DNA of 64,000 nucleotides from Pannonibacter phragmitetus DSM 14782 (lineage in GTDB: Bacteria > Pseudomonadota > Alphaproteobacteria > Rhizobiales > Stappiaceae). The DNA lies in the NCBI RefSeq assembly GCF_000382365.1, contig NZ_KB908223.1, positions 1-64,000 of the forward strand. The letters run 5' to 3'. Shown here in pieces: positions 7,410-17,300 of this stretch. Every line of letters begins with the position of its first letter. Position 1 is the first letter of the stretch. The notes beneath the pieces were generated by a model, which saw only the letters and a list, made by a program, of their open reading frames with translations, was not told where the DNA came from and did no database searches. The position numbers and the translations under genes are program-made.

Positions 7410-7486
7410 CCGCGAGGCCCGTTGCACCGGCAGCTGGTGACCTTGCATGAAAAAGCCAAGGCGGAACCGCCTGATGGAGTGAAGAC

Positions 7487-7867
7487 TTGAGAGACATGAC
7501 GAACAACGGCCATTCCGGCCGCCGCAGCACAGCCTCCGACGCGAAGGCAGCTCTTGTGCAGGCTTACCGCGCCGCAAAGGAAGCAGCCGGACCGGAGCGC
7601 GAAGCAAAACAGGCCGAGCGGATCAGGATCGCGGAAGCCCGTGATGCCCGCCGGGCAGAGCGCGCAAAGGCAAAGCTGGATGAACAGAACCGGGCCGCGA
7701 ACGAAGCCGCCCTCAAGGCCGCCGAAGCAGAAGCCGCAGCCAGAGCCGAAACCGAAGCGCGCGAACTGGCCGACAGAAACCGCGCTGCCCGCGTCCTCGA
7801 AGATGAAGCTGCCCGCAAGGCCGAGCGTGACCGGCGCTATGCCAACCGGAAAGCCCGTCAGGCCTGA
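7487..7867 (+). CDS. Charged coiled-coil protein, DUF6481-like
   Basis: Up to 126 residues. A TTG at 7487 has GGAG seven bases upstream, while the first ATG is at 7496 with poor spacing; the TTG start is preferred slightly. The body is a long Ala/Arg/Glu helix (AREAKQAERIRIAEARDARR type) ending RYANRKARQA, the style of the DUF6481 proteins found after cold-shock genes in alphaproteobacteria. It is predicted to be a cytoplasmic coiled coil. A nucleic-acid or ribosome association is possible because of its neighbours and basic end, but is unproven. Confidence 0.72.
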   Translation: MRDMTNNGHSGRRSTASDAKAALVQAYRAAKEAAGPEREAKQAERIRIAEARDARRAERAKAKLDEQNRAANEAALKAAEAEAAARAETEARELADRNRAARVLEDEAARKAERDRRYANRKARQA

Positions 7868-7957
7868 GAATAGACCTGGGAATTGGCCCAGGGGCAGGTC
7901 CGCGTTTCTCTGGCAGGGAGCCCTTTCACGCCGCTCCCTGTTCAGGCGTTTGCCGGA

Positions 7958-9079
7958 TCACGCGGCCCCATAAAGCACCGCCTTGTCGCGGCCGCTTTGC
8001 TTGGCAAGGTAAAGTGCTTCGTCGGCCCTGTGCCGCAAGGCGCGGGCATCCTCCGCCCCGTTCCAGACGGCAACACCGAGACTGGCGCTGGTTGTGACGG
8101 CAGCCGCGTCAGGGCCGAATGTGAGTGACTTCACGGCCTGCCGGATCTGTTCAGCCCCAGCAAAGGCAGTTTCTTCCGTCTGGCCGCGCAGGAACAGGCA
8201 GAACTCCTCGCCCCCAAGGCGGCCCAGAAGCGCACGCGGACCGGCAGCGCCTGCAATCGCCTGCGCCACGCCGGTCAGCACAACATCTCCGGCCTCATGG
8301 CCGAAACGGTCGTTGATGCTCTTGAAATGGTCGATGTCCAGCATGATGAAGGCGTCACCCGGCTGCATGTGCTGCGGCAGCGACGCCAGAAAACACTGCC
8401 GGTTCGGCACGCCGGTGAGCGCGTCGGTGTTGGCCAGACGCTTCAGCTTGGCCTCCGCCCGCTCCTGCACCAGTACCACCACGAAGAGCGCAATGGCGAA
8501 CTTGCAGATGATCAGCATGAAGAACAAGTGGCGCGGATCGGGCAGGCCGAGGCCCGGGGCTCCCAGCGCCAGCGCTGCCAGAACGCAGAAAACAATGGAC
8601 GTCAGCAGCGCCCCCAACAGGCCGAAACGGGCCGGAAGATGGTCCCGCAGATAATCCCGGAAGATGACCAGCGCAGCGGCCGCCAGAAAAATGGCAGTGG
8701 TCAGATTGAACAGCACAGCCCGCACGGTGTTGTCCGGGTACCACTCCATCCGCCAGACCAGAAGAACGAGTGCCAGCGCGGCGGCGCCTGCCGCCCAGTC
8801 CCCCACCCACCGGCGGCGGCTGCTCAGTTGCACCAGCCCTGCAGCGATCAGCGCATATCCGCCTGCTCCGGCCGCAAAACTGCCCATCGTCCACATGATG
8901 AAGGCCACCAGCCCCTGTTCACCCCACCCGGCCAGTGTCGAGCTAAAAGCGAGAACTGCAAAGCCTGCAGCCAGAAAGTCCAGCCCCGGCTCCTGCGACC
9001 GGCAGCGCATATAGGCAAAACAGACTGCTCCAACGATCAGCGAGGACTTGTAGAGCAGGAGAATCGTCGCAAGATCCAT
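7958..9079 (-). CDS. Membrane diguanylate cyclase (GGDEF domain)
   Basis: 373 residues from ATG 9079 (a TTG two codons upstream is also possible). The first 200 residues contain about six hydrophobic segments with no recognised ligand-binding family. The GGDEF domain follows (RLANTDALTGVPNR; DIDHFKSINDRFGHEAGD) with an active-site GGEEF. The inhibitory I-site RxxD is missing (GPRA occupies that place), so product feedback is probably weak. It should make cyclic di-GMP from two GTP in response to a membrane or envelope signal. It is transcribed divergently from another GGDEF gene of similar design across a 282-bp spacer. Confidence 0.9.
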   Translation of the reverse strand: MDLATILLLYKSSLIVGAVCFAYMRCRSQEPGLDFLAAGFAVLAFSSTLAGWGEQGLVAFIMWTMGSFAAGAGGYALIAAGLVQLSSRRRWVGDWAAGAAALALVLLVWRMEWYPDNTVRAVLFNLTTAIFLAAAALVIFRDYLRDHLPARFGLLGALLTSIVFCVLAALALGAPGLGLPDPRHLFFMLIICKFAIALFVVVLVQERAEAKLKRLANTDALTGVPNRQCFLASLPQHMQPGDAFIMLDIDHFKSINDRFGHEAGDVVLTGVAQAIAGAAGPRALLGRLGGEEFCLFLRGQTEETAFAGAEQIRQAVKSLTFGPDAAAVTTSASLGVAVWNGAEDARALRHRADEALYLAKQSGRDKAVLYGAA

Positions 9080-9361
9080 CTTCAATCCAGGAACCAGCCA
9101 AGCATAGTCCAGCGGATACTGCAGAAGAGCTACTTTTGCGTGAACTTACAATATCTCCGCTCAGCCTGACGCAAATGAGGATGGAGGGAACAGATGCCTC
9201 CGGGAGAAAACAGTGCCGCACCACCTGGAAATACTATAAATCACAATCCTTCGGCATTTCATGCGGGCTGACACCGGAAAGTCAGGAAAACCTTCACACT
9301 TGCACAGTATCCAGCATTGGTAAAAACCACGAAGCGGCAATAACTTCAGAGCAGCATCACG

Positions 9362-10507
9362 ATGAACGGCGCAGCATTTTTCCTGATGGTGAATTTCGCT
9401 GTCGCCCTGTCCTTCAGCGCCGTATTTTTCGTCGCCGCCCGGCGCAGCCAGTTTCCTCTTGCAGCAAGATGGATTGGCGCTGGCTTTTGTGTGGCTTCAC
9501 TCTCTGCCCTGTGCGAGCTGCTTGTCGCCTATGCAGGGCCGCCCCGGCTGTGGGCGCTGGGGGCCTTTGCCACCGTTCTGTTCGGGCTGACCATGATGAC
9601 CGCCGGGATCGGCGAAATGTACCGCCGCCGGATCGATGTCAGGGGCATTGCCGTCTTCCTCTCCGCCAGCCTGTTTCTCGGTTACATCATTTACGATCTG
9701 CCAAGGGGCACGCCGCTTCACGCCTTCCTCTATCAGGCACCTTTTGCCACCACGGTACTTGTTGGCGCCCTTGTCGTGTTGTCAGCTCCGCACCGCACGG
9801 GGCTTGACCGTTTTCTCGGCATCCTGCTGCTGGCCACCGGCCTGCATTTCCTGGCCAAGGCGGGGTTCGCAGTCGTCTTCGGAGCCGGCAGCACTGCCAA
9901 GGACTATGTTCACACGAACTATGCGCTCATCTCGCAAAGTCTGACGGCCGTTCTGATGGTCGCCACTGGATTGACTCTGCTGGCGAAGCTCGTGCTCGAG
10001 ATCATGGCCCTGCAGCAGACGCAATCAGAGCTCGACAGTCTGTCGGGCCTTGCCAACCGGCGCGGATTTGACCGGCGTGCCGATGTTCTGCTGCGCGAGG
10101 ATCCGCATGGCCCCCACGCCATCATCCTGTGCGATCTGGATCATTTCAAACAGATCAACGACACTTTTGGCCACCATGCAGGTGATGCGGTGATCAGGGG
10201 TTTTGGCGAGCGGCTGCGCGCCTGTGCCGGGATCAAAGCCGTGGCCAGCCGCATGGGCGGGGAGGAATTTGCCCTGTTCCTGCCCGGAATGGATGTTGAA
10301 GCCGCCGTCCAGATTGCACAGCGCCTGCGGCTGGAGGTCATGTCTCTGCCGGACCTGCCGCATGATCTCAAGGTGACTGCCAGCTTCGGCGTTGCGCCGG
10401 TGCCCTTCCAGACCAGCCTTGCGGAGGCCTGCCGCCTCGCCGACCAGGCGCTTTACAGAGCCAAGAATACCGGACGAAACAGGGTCAAGCTTGCAGCAGC
10501 CAGTTAG
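9362..10507 (+). CDS. Membrane diguanylate cyclase (GGDEF domain), second copy
   Basis: 381 residues. About 200 residues of N-terminal membrane segments (for example FFLMVNFAVALSFSAVFFVA) precede a GGDEF domain with LSGLANRRGFDRR, DLDHFKQINDTFGHHAGD and active-site GGEEF. As in its divergent neighbour, no RxxD inhibitory site precedes the motif (GIKA instead). No clear Shine-Dalgarno is seen before the ATG. It should synthesise cyclic di-GMP. The shared architecture and head-to-head arrangement suggest an old duplication, though the N-terminal halves are clearly diverged. Confidence 0.9.
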   Translation: MNGAAFFLMVNFAVALSFSAVFFVAARRSQFPLAARWIGAGFCVASLSALCELLVAYAGPPRLWALGAFATVLFGLTMMTAGIGEMYRRRIDVRGIAVFLSASLFLGYIIYDLPRGTPLHAFLYQAPFATTVLVGALVVLSAPHRTGLDRFLGILLLATGLHFLAKAGFAVVFGAGSTAKDYVHTNYALISQSLTAVLMVATGLTLLAKLVLEIMALQQTQSELDSLSGLANRRGFDRRADVLLREDPHGPHAIILCDLDHFKQINDTFGHHAGDAVIRGFGERLRACAGIKAVASRMGGEEFALFLPGMDVEAAVQIAQRLRLEVMSLPDLPHDLKVTASFGVAPVPFQTSLAEACRLADQALYRAKNTGRNRVKLAAAS

Positions 10508-10684
10508 GTCCAGTTCCCCGGATGAGCCAAGAGTGCGGGCGGGCCCGGCAGCAGCGGGTGGAGTTTCCCGAGAGCGTTCAGGGCGCCGGAACGGCACCGG
10601 CTTTCAGGGATGCGCGGATGAGACCGTATTCATCCGTTGAGATTTAAGGCGTGAACTCGCAGAGCATCTGGCCCCCCTTCCGCT

Positions 10685-10846
10685 TCAAGGCATGACTCCC
10701 CATCCGGCTGGTTGAGGCCGATGAGCTTGAAATTGCCGGTCATCGGGGATGAAGTCCACCTTGGTTATAGTGGCAACCACATTGCGGAACTCTTCCACAC
10801 GCCGCGCGTGGCTGAAGTCTTTCGACCGTATCGACAGAACCGCCAT
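10685..10846 (-). pseudogene. Truncated remnant of an AraC-family regulator (N-terminal piece)
   Basis: A 53-codon frame starts at ATG 10846, preceded by GGGGGAGGG, and stops at 10685. Its product (MAVLSIRSKDFSHARRVEEF, then RNVVATITKVDFIPDD) resembles the opening of AraC proteins with the AraC-binding-like N-terminal domain, which typically begin with an F-x(4)-R-x-E-x-W/F-R pattern. No AraC helix-turn-helix follows in any frame, so the gene appears to have lost everything after its first 50 codons. The rest of the 10508-11043 gap contains no supported gene. Confidence 0.45.
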
Positions 10847-11043
10847 ACCGCCACCCTCCCCCGCAGAACCAACAGACCGGTCTTCTGCTTGAGAGGACTA
10901 TAGCAAATGCGGGAGCGCGCCACCTGTGACGAAAGTCACGCATGGGAAGCTGCGCGCGGGAGCTTCACGGCTTGCCGGAGCAGCCAGAGCAACCAGAGCG
11001 GATCTGCGGGCCGCAGCAACAACGGCTGCCTTCAAACATGAAT

Positions 11044-11071
11044 CAGGCTCCGGAGCGGGCCCCGGAGCCTG
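11044..11071 (-). terminator. Stem-loop terminator of the chemoreceptor gene
   Basis: CAGGCTCCGG (11044-11053) and CCGGAGCCTG (11062-11071) form a perfect 10-bp stem 24 bases past the minus-strand stop codon. It is followed on that strand by the moderately T-rich ATTCATGTTTG. Confidence 0.65.
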
Positions 11072-11094
11072 TGCCATTGCGCGGCTGCGCAAGA

Positions 11095-12726
11095 TCATGC
11101 AGCGCTGACGCGGCGCAGGAAATCGTCGATGTTGCCAGCCAGACGGCGGGTCCTCTCCGAGACATCACCCGACGAGCGCGACACATCGGCTGCGGCGGAA
11201 GATGTCTCCTCGACCGCATGCTTGACGCTGGTCATGTTGACCGTGATCTCGCGGGTTCCGGAGGCCACTTCCTGCACAGAGTTGCTGATCTCGGTGGTGG
11301 CCAGCCCCTGCTGCTCCAGCGAACGGGAAATGGCATCGGTGTACTCGTTGACCCGGACCATGGTTCTGGCAATTTCGTCGATCGCTGCCACGGAGCCGGT
11401 GGAAGCATCCTGAATGGCCGTGATCTGGGCCGCGATCTCTTCGGTCGCCTTTGACGTCTGGGTCGCCAGATCCTTGACCTCGGCGGCCACGACCGCAAAG
11501 CCCCGGCCAGCCTCGCCAGCGCGCGCGGCCTCGATGGTGGCGTTGAGGGCCAGCAGATTGGTCTGTTCGGCGATATCCTGGATCAGCTGCAGCACGGCGC
11601 CGATCCGCTGGGCAGAGGCGGCAAGCCCGGCGACCTGCTGGTTGGCGGAAGCTGCCTTGATGTTGGCCGCGGAGACAACATCACTGGTGTCTGCGATCTG
11701 CCGCGAGATTTCGCCGATGGAGGCCGACAGCTCTTCCGCAGCCGAGGCAACGGTCTGCACGCTGGCATAGGCCTGCTCGGTTGCGGCAGCGACAGAGGCG
11801 GTGCGGCTGAAGGTATCCCTCGACATGCCGAGCAGCTGGTCCGAAATCTGCGCCATGGCGGCGGTTGACTGCTGCACCGGCTCGAGCAGCTGGCTCGAGT
11901 CATTGCGGAAACCGGCGATCAGCGCCTCGAGCGCAGCCTGGCGCTCACGCTCCTTCTCGTAGGCTGCGGCCTGCTCCCCTTCAAGTTCGCGCTGGCGCCG
12001 GCCATTGTGCCGGAACACTTCCACGGTCTTGGCCATCTGCCCCAGCTCGTCGGCCCGGTCGAGGCAAGGCACCTCGCAGTCGAGCTGACCATCGGCCAGC
12101 GTCAGCATGGTGCGCGACAGCTGCGCAATCGGCTTGGCAATCCGGCGGATCAGGAGGAACAGGCACAGCGACACGATCACGATCGCAGCCAAAGTCAAAG
12201 TCAGTGAGGTTGTCAGCGCCTCGGTCCGGGCGCTGGTGACGAACTGACGGTCAAACGCCACATAGGCACTGCCGATCCGGGTCTGCTTGCCACCGCCGTC
12301 ACGCATGACCGGCTTGATGCCGACGATATATCCCGGCGTCATGATGAACTTGGTGCGCCCGTCATCCGCAGGCGCCTGATCTTCGGCAGCCACATTGGCA
12401 AGCAGATCCTGCCCGGCGGCACCGGCCCGGTCAATCACGGCAAAGATCGAGCCGCTCTCCTCCCGCACGACTGCCCAGGAAAAACGCGGGTTATCCAGAA
12501 GCGGCCTCAGAACGGTCTTGGCCAGATCCGCATTGAAATCCCAGATCGCGTTGCCGAGCGCGAGATTCGAGAGCTCCGTGCTCAGCTGGATCTCGGACCG
12601 GAAGGATGCCTCCACCGTCTCAATCTGCTTGGCACCCGTGACATAGGAGAACCCGGCAAAAGCCACGGCGACAACCGCCACGACAGGCGCAATGGTAGCA
12701 AATTTTACGGACTGCCAAAATTTCAT
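11095..12726 (-). CDS. Methyl-accepting chemotaxis protein
   Basis: 543 residues, GGGGATG ahead of the ATG. A first membrane helix (residues 8-27) and a second near residue 195-215 (SLTLTLAAIVIVSLCLFLLI) bracket a periplasmic sensor of about 165 residues (ALGNAIWDFNADLAKTVLRP, resembling a small Cache-type domain). A HAMP region (KPIAQLSRTMLTLADGQLD) and the signalling tip (AEQTNLLALNATIEAARAGE) follow. It should sense a periplasmic ligand and control CheA through CheW. The C-terminus lacks a CheR-docking pentapeptide. It stands alone, with no che genes nearby; its upstream region is AT-rich. Confidence 0.95.
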   Translation of the reverse strand: MKFWQSVKFATIAPVVAVVAVAFAGFSYVTGAKQIETVEASFRSEIQLSTELSNLALGNAIWDFNADLAKTVLRPLLDNPRFSWAVVREESGSIFAVIDRAGAAGQDLLANVAAEDQAPADDGRTKFIMTPGYIVGIKPVMRDGGGKQTRIGSAYVAFDRQFVTSARTEALTTSLTLTLAAIVIVSLCLFLLIRRIAKPIAQLSRTMLTLADGQLDCEVPCLDRADELGQMAKTVEVFRHNGRRQRELEGEQAAAYEKERERQAALEALIAGFRNDSSQLLEPVQQSTAAMAQISDQLLGMSRDTFSRTASVAAATEQAYASVQTVASAAEELSASIGEISRQIADTSDVVSAANIKAASANQQVAGLAASAQRIGAVLQLIQDIAEQTNLLALNATIEAARAGEAGRGFAVVAAEVKDLATQTSKATEEIAAQITAIQDASTGSVAAIDEIARTMVRVNEYTDAISRSLEQQGLATTEISNSVQEVASGTREITVNMTSVKHAVEETSSAAADVSRSSGDVSERTRRLAGNIDDFLRRVSAA

Positions 12727-13077
12727 GGTACATCCCCATCTGAATTTGCAGAATTGTTACTTATACTGACAAACGAAGTCTTAATTACGCATATGACTGC
12801 AGATAAATATTCCTGACCCAAATGTTCAAATGAAAATATACTGACAATTTCAGACTTTCATCTGATCTCATCGTCAGTTGCGAGGATGTGCCTGCGCCTA
12901 TACCTGTGCCTATGACTTTGCCCGGCAGCATGACGGCGCCCCCCTGCCTCGCAGCCCGGAGGTCACACCATCAAACGGCAGGTCTCTCACCAGCAGACCT
13001 GGCCTCAGGGAGACGCCAGGCAGGATCTTAAGGCAACAGGCCCCGGCAGCAGCACCCCGCAGCCGGGGCAAAGCGCC
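12727..13077. promoter_or_regulatory. AT-rich chemoreceptor upstream region with an 11-bp direct repeat
   Basis: TATACTGACAA occurs at 12762-12772 and again at 12837-12847, 75 bases apart in the same orientation (TTGTCAGTATA on the coding strand of the chemoreceptor). The repeat lies within an AT-rich tract that must carry its promoter, so it may be a binding site. No gene is supported here. At 13041-13068, CCCCGGC and GCCGGGG could form a weak terminator for the gene ending at 13078. Confidence 0.4.
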
Positions 13078-13788
13078 TTAGAGGCCGCTGTCGAAGGCGT
13101 CGCGCGCCTTGCGGCCATCGTCCGAGTTCTTGAAGCAGACATGCAGACCATGCTCCTTCAGCAGAACATCATTGAAGGAAAGCTTGGCAGCAACGGCAGA
13201 CACCTGCGGATCGGTCTTGGCAAGATGCTCGAAGACCAGCTTGTCGACCACAGCAGCGTCCGTGCGCCCGCCAGCGGCCTTCAGGATGTTCTGCACATCG
13301 CTGTCCGCCTCATCGACCTTGATCTCGCCCTTTGCGGCCATGGCATCGAACTGTTCTTCGTTGTTGTAGCCGCGCACCACGCCGATCTTGTAGGCCTTCA
13401 GATCATCCAGCGATTTCCAGGTGATGGGCTTGTCTGCAAGCTGGATGAACCCGACAGGGCTGATGCCGAAGGACTTGGAGAACAGGCAGCGGCTGCCGCC
13501 TTTGTCGGCATCGGAGTCAGAGCTGTAATATTCCGGGAACACCCCGATCCAGGCCGGATCTTCCGCAGCCATCTTCACGGCGCGGTTCCAGGGAAAGACC
13601 GCCACTTCCGCGCTGTGACCTGCCTTTGAGAAGGTGCCCTTCACCGCATCGGGGCTGGTGCCGGAGCCGTCAGCCATGACATAGGGCGGCCACTCCAGCG
13701 TGGTGAGCTTGTAGGAGTCGGCAAGCACCGGCGATGCAGCAAGGAGCAGGGAGGCGGCGATTCCGGTCTTCAGCAAGGTGGTCGGCAT
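13078..13788 (-). CDS. Periplasmic solute-binding protein, amino-acid (SBP_bac_3) type
   Basis: 236 residues with a classical signal peptide (MPTTLLKTGIAASLLLAASP, cleavage after VLA). The mature chain begins DSYKLTTLEWPPYVMAD, a standard opening of family 3 binding proteins (EWPPY), and includes KSLDDLKAYKIGVVRGY, the interlobe segment. GGGGAAG precedes the ATG. No permease or ATPase gene is adjacent, so it is an orphan: it may serve a transporter encoded elsewhere or feed a sensor such as the neighbouring chemoreceptor (an inference from proximity). The ligand is unknown. The upstream region (13800-14040) is AT-rich and likely holds the promoter. Confidence 0.88.
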   Translation of the reverse strand: MPTTLLKTGIAASLLLAASPVLADSYKLTTLEWPPYVMADGSGTSPDAVKGTFSKAGHSAEVAVFPWNRAVKMAAEDPAWIGVFPEYYSSDSDADKGGSRCLFSKSFGISPVGFIQLADKPITWKSLDDLKAYKIGVVRGYNNEEQFDAMAAKGEIKVDEADSDVQNILKAAGGRTDAAVVDKLVFEHLAKTDPQVSAVAAKLSFNDVLLKEHGLHVCFKNSDDGRKARDAFDSGL

Positions 13789-14390
13789 ATTGTCTTCCCC
13801 GTATTGAAAAAATGCAGATGCAGCGCCCCGTCTCTTTGTCTCTACCGCATCAGATCAACAGCAGCCCTGCGAAGAGGACGCTAGACTTACTCCGTTAAAA
13901 ATCAGCCAACACTCAACGGAATAAAAAGCCATCTTTACTTCCTTAGCAGGCAAACAAAGTCAATTATACTCAATATCTATTTATTTCACACGAAAAATGC
14001 ACGTTTTTGCGAGAATTTATCAGCGTATTGCTGGACTTGATACATCAAGCCCGGCTTAGCTCTGCATCCCACCCCTCCCGGGCGCAATCTTCGGCCCCGG
14101 CGTCACTGGCATCACACGTGGATAACCCCTGTTTGCCTTGTTCAAATCAGCCATGAGTGCCCCTTTGCCGGGCCTTTCCGGTGTACCGTGAATGCAGTTT
14201 TCCTGTCCTTTTCCGCTCCCCGGCCGGGGCGCGGGGAAGCGGACCGGAATCCGTACGAAAGTTCGTTGCCAGTGGGCACGGGTGAGCCGCCACGCAGCCA
14301 GTGCGTACAGGCGCTCATCCGGCTGATTGCGGCCATCCGGCCCCTTCAAGCAGGCTGCGCAAGAGACGTGACCGCATGCCGGAGGGCCCG
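13789..14390. other. Intergenic region upstream of the autotransporter
   Basis: The left 250 bases are AT-rich and contain TCCGTT (13891-13896) and AACGGA (13915-13920), a spaced palindrome 100 bp upstream of the binding-protein gene. The right part has a strong hairpin, TCCGCT (14212-14217) with AGCGGA (14238-14243), around the palindrome CCCCGGCCGGGG (14218-14229). A very short minus-strand ORF at 14056-14154 is listed separately. Confidence 0.4.
14056..14154 (-). CDS. Possible 32-aa peptide
   Basis: An ATG with AAAGGGG seven bases upstream opens a 32-codon frame (MADLNKANRGYPRVMPVTPG and a Gly/Pro/Arg-rich end). There is no recognised family. The ribosome site is good, but the frame is short enough to be chance. 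It is listed for completeness only. Confidence 0.2.
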   Translation of the reverse strand: MADLNKANRGYPRVMPVTPGPKIAPGRGGMQS

Positions 14391-17300
14391 ATGCAGCATT
14401 CCTGGAGTTTTACCGATTTCCGCAAGGGGCGGGGCTTCCCTCAGGCTCTTCCTGCGATCAGACCGGGCGTGCGCGCCGTCCTTCTGAACTCGGCCTTTGT
14501 GCCCCTGGCCGCAATCAGTGCGGCAACGGCCCTCTCCCTCACCGGCGGTCAGGCTTTGGCCGCAACCTACACCGTGACACAGACCACGGACGACGGCTCG
14601 GGTACCACGCCCGGCAGCTTGAGCTGGGCAATTCTCAATGCAGTGTCTGATGGCGATTTCATATTCATCTCGCCAGGTGTCTCCAGGATCACCGTTACAG
14701 GTGGCGCACTGCCCGGTCTTCAAGCCAGCGTGACAATTGCGGCGGAGCAAGCTGTCGAGATAACGGGTGCATCGCTCTCCAGCAACACGGCCTCCTCGCT
14801 GGAGCTGTCCGGAGCAAGCTTATCGCAGGCTGTCACCACCGGCTTGTCCGGGAGCATTCTGGCGGCGCCGGGTGATCCAGGATCATCAACCACAGGTCAG
14901 GATGGCGGCAGCGGGCAAAACGGCGCGACAGCCCTGTCTGCACAGGGCTCTGCCGTCACCAGCAGCGCCGGGTTGACCGGCGGAGATGGCGGACGGGGCG
15001 GACAGGGAGCAGATTCCAGTTCTGCAAACATCAGTTTTGCCGGTGGTACCGGCGGTACAGGCGGTACGGCTCTGGACGTTAGCCATTCTCAGATCACAAA
15101 CACGGGGACGCTCACGGGCGGGAACGGCGGACTGGGCGGCCCCGGTGGCGACAATACAAGCAACAACAGAGACGGCGGCTTTGGCGGCACAGGCGGGACC
15201 GGCGGGCTCGGAGCCTCAGGCAGCCATTTCACCTTGACCAATACTGGAACGATTTCCGGTGGCGGTGGTGGCCGCTCCGGTATCGGCGGCAATGGAATAT
15301 ACACTCACTACGACGGCACTCAGACACCGAATTGGAGTGGTTTCGGCGCAGGCGGGATGGGAGGAACAGGCGTCTCGGGCACAGACATGACCCTTATGAA
15401 CAGCGGAACGATTACCGGCGGGAGTGGTTTCGATGGCGAAGTTACTGTGCCTTCCTACGTTTCGAATGCCTACTATGTCGGCAATGGTGGCGCAGCTGGT
15501 GCGGGAATTGTTTCCGTGGACTCGACCATCACGAACACCGGTAGAATTTCTGGCGGCAATGGCGGCGCTTCCGGCTATGCAAACACCGCCTTTATCAACC
15601 CCGGGGTCGGTGGTGCTGCTGGCACGGCTGGCATAGGCATCTCCGGCTTGAGCACCACCATCGTCAACAGCGGTACGATTTCTGGCGGCGTTGGAGGCAC
15701 GCGCTTTTCGCCAACCAGTTTGACGGTCGCAGGTCCGGCCGGTGCAGGCGGCGCAGGCATTAGCGGCAGCAACCTGACGATCGTCAACAGCGGCACGATA
15801 TCCGGGGGCCTTTCCGGAGATGGGAAGACCAGGGCCAACGCCATCGAATTCACCTCCGGCAGCAACTCTCTGGAGCTTCAGGCCGGTTCGGTCATTACCG
15901 GCAACGTGGTTGCCAATGGCAGCTCGGACACACTGATCCTGGGCGGCAGTGGCAGTGTCAACTCCAGCTCCAACTTTGACCTCAGCAGCATCGGGACGCA
16001 ATACACCGGCTTCGAGGCCTACTCCAAGAGCGGCACGTCCTACTGGATGGTGACAGGCGCCACAGCGAATGGCGCTCCCCTTTCGGCTCTCTCTGTCTCC
16101 GGCGGCACATTGGACTTTTTCGGCAGCAGCACCTCAGCCCTGGTGACAACCCTCAGCGTTGACGGCGGGACACTGCGGATTTCCAATGGCGCGGCACTGA
16201 CCAACGCCAGTGGCAGTACCGTCATCGGCAAGGCCTCCGGTTCGAACGGGACCATCATCGTTGCCGGATCAGGATCGGTATGGAACGTGGCATCGGGCAG
16301 CAGCTCGTCCCTGAGCGTCGGAGGGCAAGGCACGGGTGTGCTGACGATCTCTGACGGCGGAACCGTCTCAGCCGGTGGCGGCAGCGGATTGGTCCAGATT
16401 GGCGCCAGCGGGGCGGTGAACATCGGCGCGGCTGCCGGCGAAACGGCAAAGGCGCCGGGAACCCTGTCGGCTGATATCATATTTTTCAATGGCGCGAACG
16501 GCGTGCTTGTCTTCAACCATACGGACATGAACTACCAGTTCAATGTCAATGCCGGCAGCACCGGCACGATGGCATTCTATTCCGGTGTCACCACATTGAC
16601 CGGTGATTACTCTGGTTTCACCGGCCCGCAGCCCTTGTATGGAAAAGGCGATTACATTGCAGGAAACGGCATTGCCGAAATCTACAAGACCGGCGCCTTG
16701 AATCTTACGTCTGCCTATGGCGGAGCTGTTGGTCTCAACAAGGGTGTCGTCTTTCAGGCGACCGGGACTCACGACAACTATTTTCTTGTTCGGTCCGGTG
16801 GCACGCTCGGCGGATCCGGGACGATTGGCGGAGTGACGGTCTTCTCCGGAGGCACGATGGCCCCGGCCAATGCCACTGGCACGCTGTCGGCCAACAATGT
16901 TGAATTCCAGACCGGCTCGACATTCCAGGTTGAGCTGGCGGCTGCCGGGGGATCCGGCAAGCTGGTGTCCATAGGAATAGTTAATATCGATGATGGAGCG
17001 AAACTGTCCATCCTCTCGGACACCGCTTCAACCTACAGCACGGCGATCAGCTATTCGATCCTCGAAGCTCAGGCATTTCTGGTGGGCACATTCCAGAGCG
17101 TCACGGACAATTTCGTGTTTCTGGATCCTGCGGTAGAATATGCCACTCAAGGCGTGACGCTCACCCTCACCCGCGCCACCACACCCGACGGGGTCTTGCT
17201 GTCCTTCGCCTCCAGGGCCTCGGGACCAAACGGCAAATCGGCCGCTGATGCGATCGACGCCGCCGGCGCGGGGGCGCTGCATGATGCCGTTCTGTCGATG

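Noticed and set aside
12878-13081. A 67-codon plus-strand ORF between the chemoreceptor and binding-protein genes
   Set aside because: Its composition is Arg/Pro/Ala-rich with no motif and no ribosome site. It overlaps the likely promoter region and a hairpin.
14880-15820. Glycine-codon-rich periodicity resembling a tandem DNA repeat or CRISPR-like array
   Set aside because: The periodicity comes from protein-level repeats of the autotransporter passenger. Units differ in length and base sequence and there are no constant repeats with spacers.
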